Positions 45,117 through 54,800 of a stretch of 64,000 nucleotides of DNA are shown here, piece by piece. A model generated the notes under the pieces. The model ran no database searches. It worked only from the letters and a program-made list of their open reading frames with translations, and was not told where the DNA came from. A program made the position numbers and the translations under genes. Every line of letters begins with the position of its first letter. Position 1 is the first letter of the stretch. This stretch comes from an uncultured Acidobacteriia bacterium (GTDB lineage: Bacteria; Acidobacteriota; Terriglobia; Bryobacterales; Bryobacteraceae), in contig CAIRSA010000558.1 of the NCBI GenBank assembly GCA_903881085.1, positions 1-64,000 on the forward strand. The letters run 5' to 3'.

Positions 45117-45554
45117 ACGAGAAATTTACGCGGTTACGCAGGCTTGCCGCAAGCTCACCACCGACCTGGAGCCCCGTGTTGAATGGCCCTCACGCTTTAA
45201 CGATTTCTTAAGACATTTCCGGCACAATGGCTCTATCACACCAGAACAACCATAAGAGGGCGATGTGCCGCCAACTTCGGAATGCCTCCAGTTTGCCAAC
45301 GGATCTTTCGTTCGGCCGGTAACGGCAAAGCAGAAAGAAGAAAGCGTTGCTAAGGAGCTTCGCCCCTCGCGCCCGCAAGAGGTGTCCCCATCTTTCGCTT
45401 TGCTGCAAGACGGCGCGGGCGCGCCGCACTGCGTGTGGGTGATCCCCCTCCTCTTGCAGTTGCTACCTCCAACGCTCGCCGCGTCAGGCAGGGTTGCATA
45501 TGCCTGCAACCCATTTCCATTAACAATGTCGCACACACAGAGGAGCTAAACACT
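45117..45554. other. Leader of the methyltransferase-helicase gene
   Basis: No separate gene supported. The last 20 bases hold the ribosome site AGAGGAG before ATG 45555. A frame open from 45435 extends the next gene upstream by 40 codons without protein character. Confidence 0.4.
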
Positions 45555-48500
45555 ATGCCGAGTGAATTCAAAAATGGCCGATGGCAGCGCAAGCCGATAC
45601 CCGACTATACGAATCAGCTTGACCTTTTTGCCAATATCGGTTCAGATTCGCCGGAGCAAAGTGTGGCTGACCAAACCGTCACCAAGGAGGTTGTAGCAGA
45701 TGCACAAAAAGAATCCATTGGGACAGAAGATCCTAAATCACTGGATCAAGCACCGGCCCCAGATGGTGAAGGAACTGCTCAAGAACAACCAGTTACAGCA
45801 GACACTTCACGAGACCGAGGAGCGGACCGCGGACCTCCTATACGAACTGTTGTCAGTTCAGAAGATGGAATATCACAAGGCCTGGGAGATAGCGACGCGG
45901 GAATGGGGGTTCCTGCCGACCGAGGACCACCCGCAGCAACCGTCGTCCACGACATCGAGCCCGTCCCCGAAACAATCCCCTCCCGCGACTTCCGAATAAA
46001 CGAAGCACACCGCATCGGCCAAGGCAGTCTGCGCGAAAAGGCCGGCGACAACATCGCCGCCATCCGCACGCTGAAACAGATCGAAGCAGACAACCGCGAA
46101 GCCACAGAAACAGAAAGAGCCCAACTCGCACGCTACACAGGTTGGGGAGCCCTGGCCAATGCATTCCGCCCTTATCCGCCGACTGAACTGGATCAGGTTG
46201 CGAACGACCTGAAGGAACTTCTCACCGATGAAGAATACGCATCCGCCCGCGCCTCCACGCCCAATGCTCACTTCACCTCGCCCATGGTCATCGCCGCCAT
46301 GTGGGACGGCATGCAGCGGCTTGGTCTTCAGCCTGGCGCGCAGATTCTCGAACCCTCAATGGGCGTGGGGCATTTCTTCGGATTGATGCCGCAGGAACTC
46401 GCTCAAGACAGCCGCAGGACCGGCGTGGAACTGGATTCACTTACCGCCCGCATCGCGCAGAAGTTGTACCCGGACTCCACGATCTTTGCCAAGGGTTTCG
46501 AGGACACGCCGCTGCCGGACAACTACTTCGATGCAGCAATCGGAAACATCCCATTCGGGGCTTACGCGGTTTACGATCCGGCCTACAAGCCCGTGCTCAC
46601 GCGTGCGATTCACGATTACTTTACCGCCAAGTCGCTCGACAAGGTGCGCCCCGGCGGCGTCGCAGCACTGATTACCAGCCGCTACACCATGGACAAGCAG
46701 GACTCCACGATTCGCCGTTACCTCGCCGATCGCGCAAACCTGGTTGGCGCAATCCGTCTGCCGAACACCGCATTCAAAGCCAATGCGGGAACCGAGGTCA
46801 CCACCGACATTCTATTCCTGCAAAAGCGCACGCCTGGCACATTACCCGCCGGTGACCCGTGGTGCGACCTCGCGCCTCACGAAACAGCCGATGAAGGGCA
46901 GTTCTTTATCAACGAATACTTCGCGCGAAACCCGCACATGATGCTGGGACACATGGCGCACGAAGGGACCATGTACCGGGCCAATGATCCAACGCTTGTT
47001 GGCGAATTGACGCCCGAGATTCTGGCGCGGGCTGTTGCCACGTTACCCGCTGGCATCATGACAAACAGACAACGAACCGGCATCGAGCATTCAACCGAGC
47101 CCGCCGATGTCTCTGGCGTCAAGGAAGGCGCCTACGCGCTGCGCGACGGAAATCTATTCATCCGCAACGGCGCCGGATTCGAGCCTGCAAATCTCCCGGC
47201 AACCGCGACCTCTCGCGTCCGCGGCATGATGGCCGTGCGAGACGCGGTACGCGCTGTGTTTCAGACACAGCTTGACGACGCACCAGAGGAGCGCATTTCC
47301 GAGGCGCGAAAACGCCTCAACGAAATATATGACGACTATGTCCGGCGGCATGGACCTTTGTCATCGCGGGAAAACATCAAGGCCTTCGCTGACGATCCTG
47401 ACCATCCACTGCTTCTGTCGCTTGAGAACTACGACCCGGAGGCCAAGCGCGCCACCAAAACCGCCATATTCGAGCGCCGGACGCTGGAACGGTACAAGCC
47501 GGTTGAGAATGTTGAGACCGCCGCCGAGGCGCTCACCGTTTCGCTCAATGAGACCGGAGAAATCGATTGGCCGCGCATGGAGCAGTTGACTGGCCGCACA
47601 GCCCGTCAGATGCAACGCGAGCTTGGCAGTCTCGCCTATCGCAATCCGGAGGGCGGCTCCTGGGAGACCACCGACCGGTACCTAAGCGGCGACGTGCGCG
47701 CCAAGCTCCGCGCGGCGCAATCGGCCTGCGAACTAGATCCTAGGTATCAGCGCAACATTGAAGCATTGAAAGCCGTGCAGCCAGCGGACCTGGAACCCGG
47801 TGAGATCGAAGCGCGGTTAGGATCGTCGTGGATTCCCACCACCGACATCCGCAACTTTATTGCGCAGACTCTTGAAATTCCGATTCACGCCGTTCGTGTG
47901 GCTCACGCGGGCGCTATCGCCACCTGGGCGGTTGAAGTTGATAGTGGCTCGAAATGGGATGTGAGCAACACTACGACGCACGGCACGGAGCGCTTCAGGG
48001 CATCCGATCTAATCGACCAGGCTTTGAACGGACGCACTCCTACTGCCTATGACGAGATGGAGGACGGCTCGCGGGTCATCAACCAGCGGGAGACTATCGC
48101 TGCCCGCGAGAAGCAACAACAGTTGAAAGACCGCTTCCGCGAATGGGTTTGGAAAGACCCTGAGCGCGCAGCGAGGCTGGCCCGTGAATATAACGACCGT
48201 TTTAACAATCTGCGCCTCCGACAGTTTGACGGCGCGCACCTGACGTTCCCCGGCATGAACCGCGAGCACCTGCGAACCGGTGACCTCGACAAACATCAGA
48301 AGGATGCGGTCTGGCGAATTCTACAGGGCAGCAGCACGTTGCTCGCGCACTGTGTCGGCGCGGGTAAGAGCTTCGAGATGGCGGCAGCGGCGATGGAGCT
48401 GCGCCGCATGGGGCTTGCCAAAAAGCCTATGATCATTGTCCCCAATCACCTTGTAGAGCAAATGGGCAGCGAATTCCTGCGGCTCTATCCCAACGCCAAG

Positions 48501-50831
48501 CTGTTCGTTGCCGGGCGGGATCATTTTGCCGCTGGCAACCGTCAGAAGGCGATGGCCCGCATTGCCAGCGGCAACTATGACGCAGTGATTGTCTCTCACC
48601 GTTCTTTCGAATTCTTGCCTGTGTCCGATGCCTTGTTCGGGCGATTCATGCAGGAGGAGATGGACAAGCTGGAGCAGGCTATCCTCGAAGCCAAGGCCGA
48701 GAAAGGCGACAACCGCCGCATCGTTAAAGAACTGGAAAAGGCCAAGAAGCGCTTCGCCACCAAGCTTAAGCAACGCGCCGACCGCGAGAGTAAGGACAAC
48801 GCCATCAACTTCGAGGAACTTGGCGTTGACCAATTGTTCGTGGACGAGGCCGACCTTTATAAAAACCTGTTCTACACCACAAAAATGAACCGCATCGCCG
48901 GCTTGCCGAACACCGATAGCAACCGCGCCTTCGACATGTACATGAAGACGCGCTATATCCGGCAGATCAATGAAGGCCGCGGCGTGGTGTTCGCCACGGG
49001 GACACCGATATCGAACACCATGGCCGAGTTGTACACTATGCTTCGTTATCTCGGGCCCGACCTGTTGCGTGAGCGTGGAGTGGAACATTTCGACGCATGG
49101 GCCGCGAACTTCGCCGAAGCCGTGACCTCACTGGAACTCGCACCCGACGGCTCCGGCTACCGCATGCATACGCGATTTGCGAAGTTCATCAACCTGCCGG
49201 AATTGCTTTCCATGTTCCGCACTGTGGCCGATGTGCAGACCGCCGACATGTTGAAGTTGCCACGTCCCACCATTGAAGGCGGCAGGCCGCATGGCGTTGC
49301 CGCTCCCGGCTCCCCAGACCTGAAGGCTTTCGTTGAAACTTTGGTGAAGCGGTCGGAGAATCTTCGCAGTCAGCGCGTTGATCCGTCCGTGGACAACATG
49401 CTGAAGATCACGGGCGACGGGCGTAAGGCCGCCCTCGACATGCGCCTTGTCAATCCCTTCGCTGACCCGCATGCCGAGTCCAAACTCTCCCGCGCCGTTT
49501 CGCGCATCCACAGCAACTGGGATGAAACCCGGGACGCACGTTCGACTCAGCTCGTATTCTGTGACCTTTCGACACCAAGCACCGACAAGTTCAACGTGTA
49601 TCATGAGGTGCGTGATCGTTTATTGGAGCGCGGCATTCCGGACAATGAAATCGCATTCATCCATGACGCCGATACGGACGCGGCTAAGAAGCTGCTGTTC
49701 GATTCGGTGAACGCCGGCCGGGTGCGCGTGCTGATTGGATCGACCGAGAAGATGGGCGCCGGGACCAACGTCCAACGCAAGCTCGTCGCGCTGCATCACC
49801 TCGATGCGCCGTGGAGGCCACGCGACATCGAGCAGCGCGAAGGGCGGATACTTCGGCAGGGAAACCTCAACCCCCAGGTGCGCATCTTCCGCTACGTTAC
49901 CGAAGGCTCGTTTGACGCATATATGTGGCAGACGCTGGAGACCAAGGCGCGGTTCATTCAGCAGGTCATGAACGGAACCACATCGGTGCGTCAGGCCGAA
50001 GACATCGAAGGGGGCGCGTTAACATATGCCGAGATCAAGGCCATCGCTTCGGGCAATCCCGCCGTCATGGAGAAGGTCAAGATCGATACTGAAATCCGCA
50101 AACTCGACCAGCTTCGCTCAGCGCACGTCAACCAGCAATATTCCATCAGGACGCAGCTTTCCGGCCTCCCCGGTCAGATACAGCACGCCAAAGATCGCTT
50201 GGCAAAGCTTACGACCGATATTGCCACGAGAGATGCTACTGCCGATGAGGAATTCTCAATGCGAGTCGGCAATAAGGTCTTCTCCGGCAAGGGCGCTCGC
50301 GAGGAAGCCGCCAAGGCGCTGACGCACGTTATCCTCTCATGGCGTGATGACTTGACCTTGCAGCCACGCGCGGCCTTCCGCGGCTTTGAGATTCTCAGCC
50401 GCGGCAAAGGGAGATTGCGCTTCGGCGATAGCGCCGAAGACGACCGCATGCCTGAGCTATTCATTCGCGGCGCAGCCACCTACTCCGCGAATCTGAACCC
50501 CGAGAACCCCATTGGTACGGTGCAGAGCATCGAGCACGCCTTGCGTGCACTGGAGCGGCACGCGGAGAATGACCGCGAGCAGATAGAGCGGCTTGAGAAA
50601 GCGCTCGCTGATTATCAGGCGCAAGCCAACAAGCCCTATGAGCACGAAGCACGTCTCAAAGAGTTGCTGGTCAGGCAGGCCCAGCTCAACGCCGCGCTCG
50701 ACCTCGACAAGGGCGAGCAGCAGGCCGCGATTGAGGAACCAAGCGACACCCCGGAAGTGCGCCCATCCGCACCGGAAAGCTTCGTTGCTCGTGTTGTCGC
50801 TGAACGCTCGTCCGCCGCGCTTCGGCACTGA
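45555..50831 (+). CDS. Giant DNA methyltransferase-helicase (DarB-like)
   Basis: A 1758-residue protein. Residues ~195-420 hold an N6-adenine methyltransferase: TGWGALANAF, motif I ILEPSMGVGHFFG near 265 and a catalytic GNIPFGAY near 330 (the NPPF-like motif). Residues ~920-1450 are an SF2/SNF2-like helicase: GAGKS near 935, VDEAD near 1096, ATGTPISNT near 1148, and QREGRILRQGN near 1427. Such proteins occur on plasmids, ICEs and in phage as anti-restriction or DNA-modifying factors (P1 DarB type). The first ~145 residues are low-complexity and overlap another gene (45700-45999). Start ATG 45555 follows AGAGGAG. With ArdC and a MobF relaxase nearby it belongs to a mobilizable element. Confidence 0.85.
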   Translation: MPSEFKNGRWQRKPIPDYTNQLDLFANIGSDSPEQSVADQTVTKEVVADAQKESIGTEDPKSLDQAPAPDGEGTAQEQPVTADTSRDRGADRGPPIRTVVSSEDGISQGLGDSDAGMGVPADRGPPAATVVHDIEPVPETIPSRDFRINEAHRIGQGSLREKAGDNIAAIRTLKQIEADNREATETERAQLARYTGWGALANAFRPYPPTELDQVANDLKELLTDEEYASARASTPNAHFTSPMVIAAMWDGMQRLGLQPGAQILEPSMGVGHFFGLMPQELAQDSRRTGVELDSLTARIAQKLYPDSTIFAKGFEDTPLPDNYFDAAIGNIPFGAYAVYDPAYKPVLTRAIHDYFTAKSLDKVRPGGVAALITSRYTMDKQDSTIRRYLADRANLVGAIRLPNTAFKANAGTEVTTDILFLQKRTPGTLPAGDPWCDLAPHETADEGQFFINEYFARNPHMMLGHMAHEGTMYRANDPTLVGELTPEILARAVATLPAGIMTNRQRTGIEHSTEPADVSGVKEGAYALRDGNLFIRNGAGFEPANLPATATSRVRGMMAVRDAVRAVFQTQLDDAPEERISEARKRLNEIYDDYVRRHGPLSSRENIKAFADDPDHPLLLSLENYDPEAKRATKTAIFERRTLERYKPVENVETAAEALTVSLNETGEIDWPRMEQLTGRTARQMQRELGSLAYRNPEGGSWETTDRYLSGDVRAKLRAAQSACELDPRYQRNIEALKAVQPADLEPGEIEARLGSSWIPTTDIRNFIAQTLEIPIHAVRVAHAGAIATWAVEVDSGSKWDVSNTTTHGTERFRASDLIDQALNGRTPTAYDEMEDGSRVINQRETIAAREKQQQLKDRFREWVWKDPERAARLAREYNDRFNNLRLRQFDGAHLTFPGMNREHLRTGDLDKHQKDAVWRILQGSSTLLAHCVGAGKSFEMAAAAMELRRMGLAKKPMIIVPNHLVEQMGSEFLRLYPNAKLFVAGRDHFAAGNRQKAMARIASGNYDAVIVSHRSFEFLPVSDALFGRFMQEEMDKLEQAILEAKAEKGDNRRIVKELEKAKKRFATKLKQRADRESKDNAINFEELGVDQLFVDEADLYKNLFYTTKMNRIAGLPNTDSNRAFDMYMKTRYIRQINEGRGVVFATGTPISNTMAELYTMLRYLGPDLLRERGVEHFDAWAANFAEAVTSLELAPDGSGYRMHTRFAKFINLPELLSMFRTVADVQTADMLKLPRPTIEGGRPHGVAAPGSPDLKAFVETLVKRSENLRSQRVDPSVDNMLKITGDGRKAALDMRLVNPFADPHAESKLSRAVSRIHSNWDETRDARSTQLVFCDLSTPSTDKFNVYHEVRDRLLERGIPDNEIAFIHDADTDAAKKLLFDSVNAGRVRVLIGSTEKMGAGTNVQRKLVALHHLDAPWRPRDIEQREGRILRQGNLNPQVRIFRYVTEGSFDAYMWQTLETKARFIQQVMNGTTSVRQAEDIEGGALTYAEIKAIASGNPAVMEKVKIDTEIRKLDQLRSAHVNQQYSIRTQLSGLPGQIQHAKDRLAKLTTDIATRDATADEEFSMRVGNKVFSGKGAREEAAKALTHVILSWRDDLTLQPRAAFRGFEILSRGKGRLRFGDSAEDDRMPELFIRGAATYSANLNPENPIGTVQSIEHALRALERHAENDREQIERLEKALADYQAQANKPYEHEARLKELLVRQAQLNAALDLDKGEQQAAIEEPSDTPEVRPSAPESFVARVVAERSSAALRH
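45700..45999 (+). CDS. Nested 99-aa gene in another frame
   Basis: ATG 45700 follows a strong AAGGAGG (45684-45690) at 9-nt spacing and reads 99 residues in the +1 frame relative to the large gene that spans it. The product looks like a real folded helical protein (IKHRPQMVKELLKNNQLQ, TEERTADLLYELL, YHKAWEIATREWGFLP) with a Pro/Ser tail, and similar 'H..HRP.MV..L...W.FLP' proteins come to mind from phage and plasmid genomes. Where the two overlap, the large protein is low-complexity and disordered. So either the two genes really overlap, or the large gene starts further down and its 5' part is fortuitous. Confidence 0.6.
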   Translation: MHKKNPLGQKILNHWIKHRPQMVKELLKNNQLQQTLHETEERTADLLYELLSVQKMEYHKAWEIATREWGFLPTEDHPQQPSSTTSSPSPKQSPPATSE

Positions 50832-50984
50832 AGCTCATCTTATGTTAGAGTCCGTGAAGAGCGCCCGCTGTTTTGAACGAATTTAGCGCATTGACGGAAT
50901 GCAACCGTTCATAGAAGTGATTGAAACATATAGCTTTTCAAAAATGATATGAACCGGTTTTGGACGTTGCGTTCATAAAAAGGT
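50832..50984. other. Short region between convergent genes
   Basis: Contains several GTTCATA/GTTCAT repeats (around 50908, 50970 and 50983) but no gene or clear bidirectional terminator. Confidence 0.3.
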
Positions 50985-52619
50985 TCATAACTTCCCCTCT
51001 GTGCCTAGTTGCCAGCGCGCACCGCGTCGTTTTCCCTCAGGGTGGATTTTACCTTCAAGTCTCAGGTCCTGAAGCAATCCTAGAATCTGACGCCGGGAGA
51101 GCGCCGGCAAGACCTCTTCAAATTCCTTCATCGCAGCTCCCGCGTCGCGCCTTTCCTCAATGTGCTTCATGAGCAGTGCCTTGTTTGTCTCCCGATCCAG
51201 ACCCTTCCGCCGAGTGTAGGCGCCATGCTGCCCGAGAAAAGAGTGGAATTTGCGCGAGAGAATGAATCGCACCCCACGTCCACGACCGATCCGTTCGATG
51301 ACGCCCTCGTCCAAAAGGTGGGGAACATTCTCTTTGAGATCCTCCGGCAGCGGCGCTTCACGCTGGATTGCGTCCAATACAAGGATGTCCCTGGTTCCAA
51401 AAGTGGCCAAACGTTCAGAGCCTAGATTTTGCAGAAACCGAAGGAAAGCCGGATTCTGAATTTCCCCGCGAAGGGTCAACTCTACCTGGTAATCGTCCGT
51501 CCCCTTGAAGTCAGGTTTCGGCTTTCCTTCTTTGATTGACTCCTCAAACATACGGTTGGCGCCCTGGCCGGATCGCTCAACAAGCCCGCATTTCGCGCAG
51601 GCATCGGCGATCCGGCGATTCCGGGGAAATTGTCGCCAGAGCAGGTTCTCGGCATTGATGCCTGGCGGGAACCCACCGGGACTAACGATCTCCAGCCGCC
51701 TTGGAAACTGGCGAACGAAAATGGAACCCGCCATGCGGTAATCCCGATGCGCCAGTGCATTGAGAACGGCTTCTCGCACCACGGCTTCGTTGAAGGCGGG
51801 GATGTCGCCCACAAAAAAACCTTCCCGGTAATGGAGTACCTCATTGCGAAGATTGATCGTGTTCCACAATTCGTCCACGTACCCCAGGAACCCGGAACGG
51901 AATTCGAGACGCTGTTGAAAGGGGATGGACGCCTCGCTGCTCCGATACTCGAAGATTAATTCCGCCTGAGCGAGACGTCTGCCCAGCGCTCTGCGCGTTC
52001 CAAGCAGGACAAGTGCGGCGTACGAGACTTTGTCACCCGCCAGCAGCTCTGCGTCTTCTAACAATTGCCGCGGCGTCAGGCTCGCCAACGCAGCATTGCC
52101 CGATTTACGCATCCACATTTCCCGGAAACGCTCAACCAGCGCAGGATCCAGATCGCCGATGTCAGAATCTGGATGAAGTTCCGCGGAGTAGTCCGGCCCG
52201 GATTCCTGGAAAATTCTCCGCAGCCGATCCGGAGAAAGCGGCCGCAACTCGTCACCGGCACGCGACCAATACACGCCCTCACAAGGGATGGGCACTCCTA
52301 CCGGGCGGGACGGAACATGGAACACCAGTACACGGCCATTGGCGTGATGGATTTCCTCGGACGTGATTTGAATCCCAAGCCGATTGATCAGGCCGGCAAC
52401 CGTTCTACCTGGTTCCTGAAATGCGGCGGAGCCGACAACCTGCCGAGGCCGCTTGTCGGAGACGCCGAGAATAATCTTGCCACCGCCTTCGTTGGCCAGT
52501 GCGGCGCAATACTTTGCCAACGTCTCAAAGTGAAAGTTCGATTTGGCTTCCTTGAACTCCATCCGCTCCGCTTCTGGTTCGGAGAGCCAGAAATCGAGTT
52601 CTTCCAACGTCGCGCTCAT
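50985..52619 (-). CDS. AlbA_2/Schlafen-type ATP-binding regulator
   Basis: A 544-residue protein. Residues ~1-125 form the AlbA_2 (Schlafen AAA_4) domain: RMEFKEAKSNFH, YCAALANEGGGKIILGVSD and the GVYWSRAGDELRPLSPD end. Residues ~265-370 resemble HATPase_c_4 (VREAVLNALAHRDY, IVSPGGFPPGI, ERSGQGANRMFEE). The C-terminal half ends in wHTH-like helices. These proteins are common near mobile elements and are thought to be nucleic-acid-binding regulators or conflict factors. I chose ATG 52619 over a GTG six codons upstream. It points toward the methyltransferase-helicase gene. Confidence 0.8.
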   Translation of the reverse strand: MSATLEELDFWLSEPEAERMEFKEAKSNFHFETLAKYCAALANEGGGKIILGVSDKRPRQVVGSAAFQEPGRTVAGLINRLGIQITSEEIHHANGRVLVFHVPSRPVGVPIPCEGVYWSRAGDELRPLSPDRLRRIFQESGPDYSAELHPDSDIGDLDPALVERFREMWMRKSGNAALASLTPRQLLEDAELLAGDKVSYAALVLLGTRRALGRRLAQAELIFEYRSSEASIPFQQRLEFRSGFLGYVDELWNTINLRNEVLHYREGFFVGDIPAFNEAVVREAVLNALAHRDYRMAGSIFVRQFPRRLEIVSPGGFPPGINAENLLWRQFPRNRRIADACAKCGLVERSGQGANRMFEESIKEGKPKPDFKGTDDYQVELTLRGEIQNPAFLRFLQNLGSERLATFGTRDILVLDAIQREAPLPEDLKENVPHLLDEGVIERIGRGRGVRFILSRKFHSFLGQHGAYTRRKGLDRETNKALLMKHIEERRDAGAAMKEFEEVLPALSRRQILGLLQDLRLEGKIHPEGKRRGARWQLGTEGKL

Positions 52620-53024
52620 GCGGGCGCCACCCCGCACAATTCATCTTGCATGATCTTTAGGTTTCCATTCGGGGCAGTTGGCAAGATCTTCGGGCTTGGC
52701 CGTAATTTGGTTGTGGTCGCTAAGAGTCATTGAGAATTGGGCCGAAAGCTCATGATATTACGTTGGGGAGGCGGGTGTCGAAGACACGCTATACAGAGGC
52801 CCTGGCCCAGCGAATTTGATGCCCGTTTGTTCCCACTCTGCCTGCGGTTTCTCATAACCTGCCGCGATCCCTGGCCGTACCGCGAATCCCGTCAACGTCC
52901 TGCCCGCTCCATTCGCTTCGCTCCCGTGTTGTCCGTTCCCCTCCGGTGACGGGCTCCGCTATTGGTCCGGCCTTTCCATGTTCGCGTCATGAGAAACCCC
53001 GACGCAGAAACAGGAGAACAGACC
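52620..53024. other. Divergent intergenic region
   Basis: It separates the regulator from the ArdC-like gene and should contain their promoters. A GGAGAA (53012-53017) serves the next gene. No gene seen. Confidence 0.35.
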
Positions 53025-53927
53025 ATGAAGAATATCGAACGGCAAGACGTTTACACTCGCATCACCGGACAAATTATCCAATCACTCGAACAAGGCATTC
53101 GCCCCTGGGTCAAACCCTGGAATATTGATAACACCACCGGAAGAATTGTTCGGCCCATGCGCCATAATGGCCAAGCCTACTCTGGCATCAACGTGCTGAT
53201 GCTCTGGAGTGCGGCAGTCGAACAAGGCTTCACCTGCCCCGTCTGGATGACGTTCCAGCAGGCCATCGAAATGAAGGCGAACGTCCGCAAAGGACAAAAG
53301 GGTTCGCTCGTCGTATATGCGAACAAACTGACCCGCACCGAGGACGACGGTGAAGGAAACGAAGTTGAGCGTGAGATCCCCTTTATGAAGGGCTATACCG
53401 TTTTCAACGCGGAGCAGATCGAAGGTTTGCCTGCGACGTACTACACGAAGCCCGAGCCGATATTGACAGGCCCTTCACGCATCGACCATGCCGAAGCGTT
53501 CTTCGCCAACACCAAAGCGGACATCCGCATCCGGGGAGGACGTGCCTACTACGCGATTGATGATGACTTCATCGCCATGCCGCCGATTGAGAGCTTCCGC
53601 GACGCCGAGTCATTCTATTCCACCTTAGCTCATGAGTCTGTTCATTGGACACGGAATTGCAAACGACTAGATCGAGATTTCGGACGCAAGGCCTGGGGCG
53701 ACCAGGGCTACGCCCGCGAGGAACTCGTGGCTGAACTCGGTGCTGCTTTCCTTTGTGCGGACCTTGAACTTACGCCTGAAGTGCGTGATGATCATGCGGC
53801 CTACTTGGCCTCATGGCTTACCGTTCTCAAGAATGACAATCGCGCGATTTTCCAAGCCGCATCACACGCTCAGCGCGCCGTTGAATTCCTCCACGGACTC
53901 CAGAAGCCCAAAGCCGACGCTGCCTGA
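53025..53927 (+). CDS. ardC: ArdC-like antirestriction / zincin protein
   Basis: A 300-residue protein. The N-terminal domain (~1-130) matches the ArdC N-terminus: YTRITGQIIQSLEQGIRPWVKPW, YSGINVLMLW and VRKGQKGSLVVYANK. The C-terminal domain is a zincin-like metallopeptidase with HESVH near residue 203 and a downstream acidic REELVAELGAAFL. ArdC proteins shield incoming plasmid DNA from restriction. It lies between the helicase-methyltransferase and relaxase genes of the mobile element. Confidence 0.85.
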   Translation: MKNIERQDVYTRITGQIIQSLEQGIRPWVKPWNIDNTTGRIVRPMRHNGQAYSGINVLMLWSAAVEQGFTCPVWMTFQQAIEMKANVRKGQKGSLVVYANKLTRTEDDGEGNEVEREIPFMKGYTVFNAEQIEGLPATYYTKPEPILTGPSRIDHAEAFFANTKADIRIRGGRAYYAIDDDFIAMPPIESFRDAESFYSTLAHESVHWTRNCKRLDRDFGRKAWGDQGYAREELVAELGAAFLCADLELTPEVRDDHAAYLASWLTVLKNDNRAIFQAASHAQRAVEFLHGLQKPKADAA

Positions 53928-53936
53928 GGCTACCCC

Positions 53937-54176
53937 TTAACGTTCGGTCTGCGTTTGCTCTCTTTCTTCTCGCTCCCGTTCAATGTGATCCCGCCAAATC
54001 GTTTCACCAATGCCGGTTGCAACACCGAAGGCGGCGATCGCGGCCCACCGCGCTGACGGGTCCTTCATCTTGTCCGTCGCCAACAGGCCCGTTATCATTC
54101 CAGCCATGTGAATCATCACGCCCATGGACACTTGCGAGTGCGCGAACGCGTGCCGGTGATTGACGCGACTGGTCAT
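53937..54176 (-). CDS. Small membrane protein of the relaxase operon
   Basis: A 79-residue protein starting at ATG 54176, one base after the stop of the upstream gene. It contains one or two hydrophobic segments (VSMGVMIHMAGMITGLLA and AAIAAFGVATGIGETI) and a charged tail (EREREEREQ). Longer in-frame starts lie within the upstream gene. Position suggests a mobilization accessory role. Confidence 0.6.
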   Translation of the reverse strand: MTSRVNHRHAFAHSQVSMGVMIHMAGMITGLLATDKMKDPSARWAAIAAFGVATGIGETIWRDHIEREREEREQTQTER

Positions 54177-54177
54177 G

Positions 54178-54408
54178 TCATTTCTCTCTCGGTTTAGATT
54201 GTAGGGAAGCGACCGAGCCCTTGCCACGTTTCGGTTTTCGCGAGCCATTGAATTTCACGATGATTTTGGCCGTAGCCGCGATCTGACGAATCTGCTCCAT
54301 CGCCTCGTCCCTACGCTTCTCGGCGCGAGCTTGCAACAAGCCTTGTGCCGCCGAAATTAGTTGGGTTAGCTCTTGTTCGTTCAGGTTTTCCAGTGTGTCG
54401 GTACTCAT
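54178..54408 (-). CDS. Small basic helical protein
   Basis: A 76-residue protein with an N-terminal helix-forming part (ENLNEQELTQLISAAQGLL) and a basic tail (KFNGSRKPKRGKGS). It resembles short H-NS-like or relaxosome accessory DNA-binding proteins, but no family is certain. Its ATG overlaps the stop of the upstream gene. Confidence 0.55.
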   Translation of the reverse strand: MSTDTLENLNEQELTQLISAAQGLLQARAEKRRDEAMEQIRQIAATAKIIVKFNGSRKPKRGKGSVASLQSKPREK

Positions 54409-54800
54409 TCGTCATCCTCCTTGTTTAGGGTTAACTCAATCAGATCAATATGTGAGGCCTCCTCAGGTTTCAGCTCATCCTCGGCAACTGTCCCTTCCTG
54501 CACGAATCTCGCACGGTGCCGCCGCAACTTTTCGTATAACGGCAGCAGCCTCCTGCCCTCGACCAGCACAGTATCCAAGCCAAAAATCAACTTGAGCTGG
54601 TCGGCGGGCAGGTACTCAATTTTGACGAGATAGCTATAGCTCAGCGCGCACCGTGAGCCATTGCTGAATCGCACATCGAGCATGAGATCGTCCTGGGTCT
54701 GCTTGCGTCCCGTGGCATAGGCCTCGCGCACCGTGTCTTCCTGTTCAGAATTTCCTGGCGCTGCGCTACCTCGCCGTGGTCCATCATAAGCTCCGGCCAT
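54405..54800 (-). CDS. Uncharacterised 131-aa protein of the relaxase operon
   Basis: ATG 54800 lies 17 bp inside the 3' end of the relaxase gene. A soluble acidic protein with a beta-rich middle (LDVRFSNGSRCALSYSYLVKIEYL) and a helical C-terminus. No motif recognised; tight coupling on both sides indicates a function with the relaxase. Confidence 0.6.
   Translation of the reverse strand: MAGAYDGPRRGSAAPGNSEQEDTVREAYATGRKQTQDDLMLDVRFSNGSRCALSYSYLVKIEYLPADQLKLIFGLDTVLVEGRRLLPLYEKLRRHRARFVQEGTVAEDELKPEEASHIDLIELTLNKEDDE

Noticed and set aside
45435-45554. Upstream extension of the methyltransferase-helicase frame
   Set aside because: The 40 extra codons lack a start with ribosome site; ATG 45555 follows AGAGGAG.
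48321-49088. 255-codon minus-strand frame
   Set aside because: Antisense to the helicase region, no recognisable domain.
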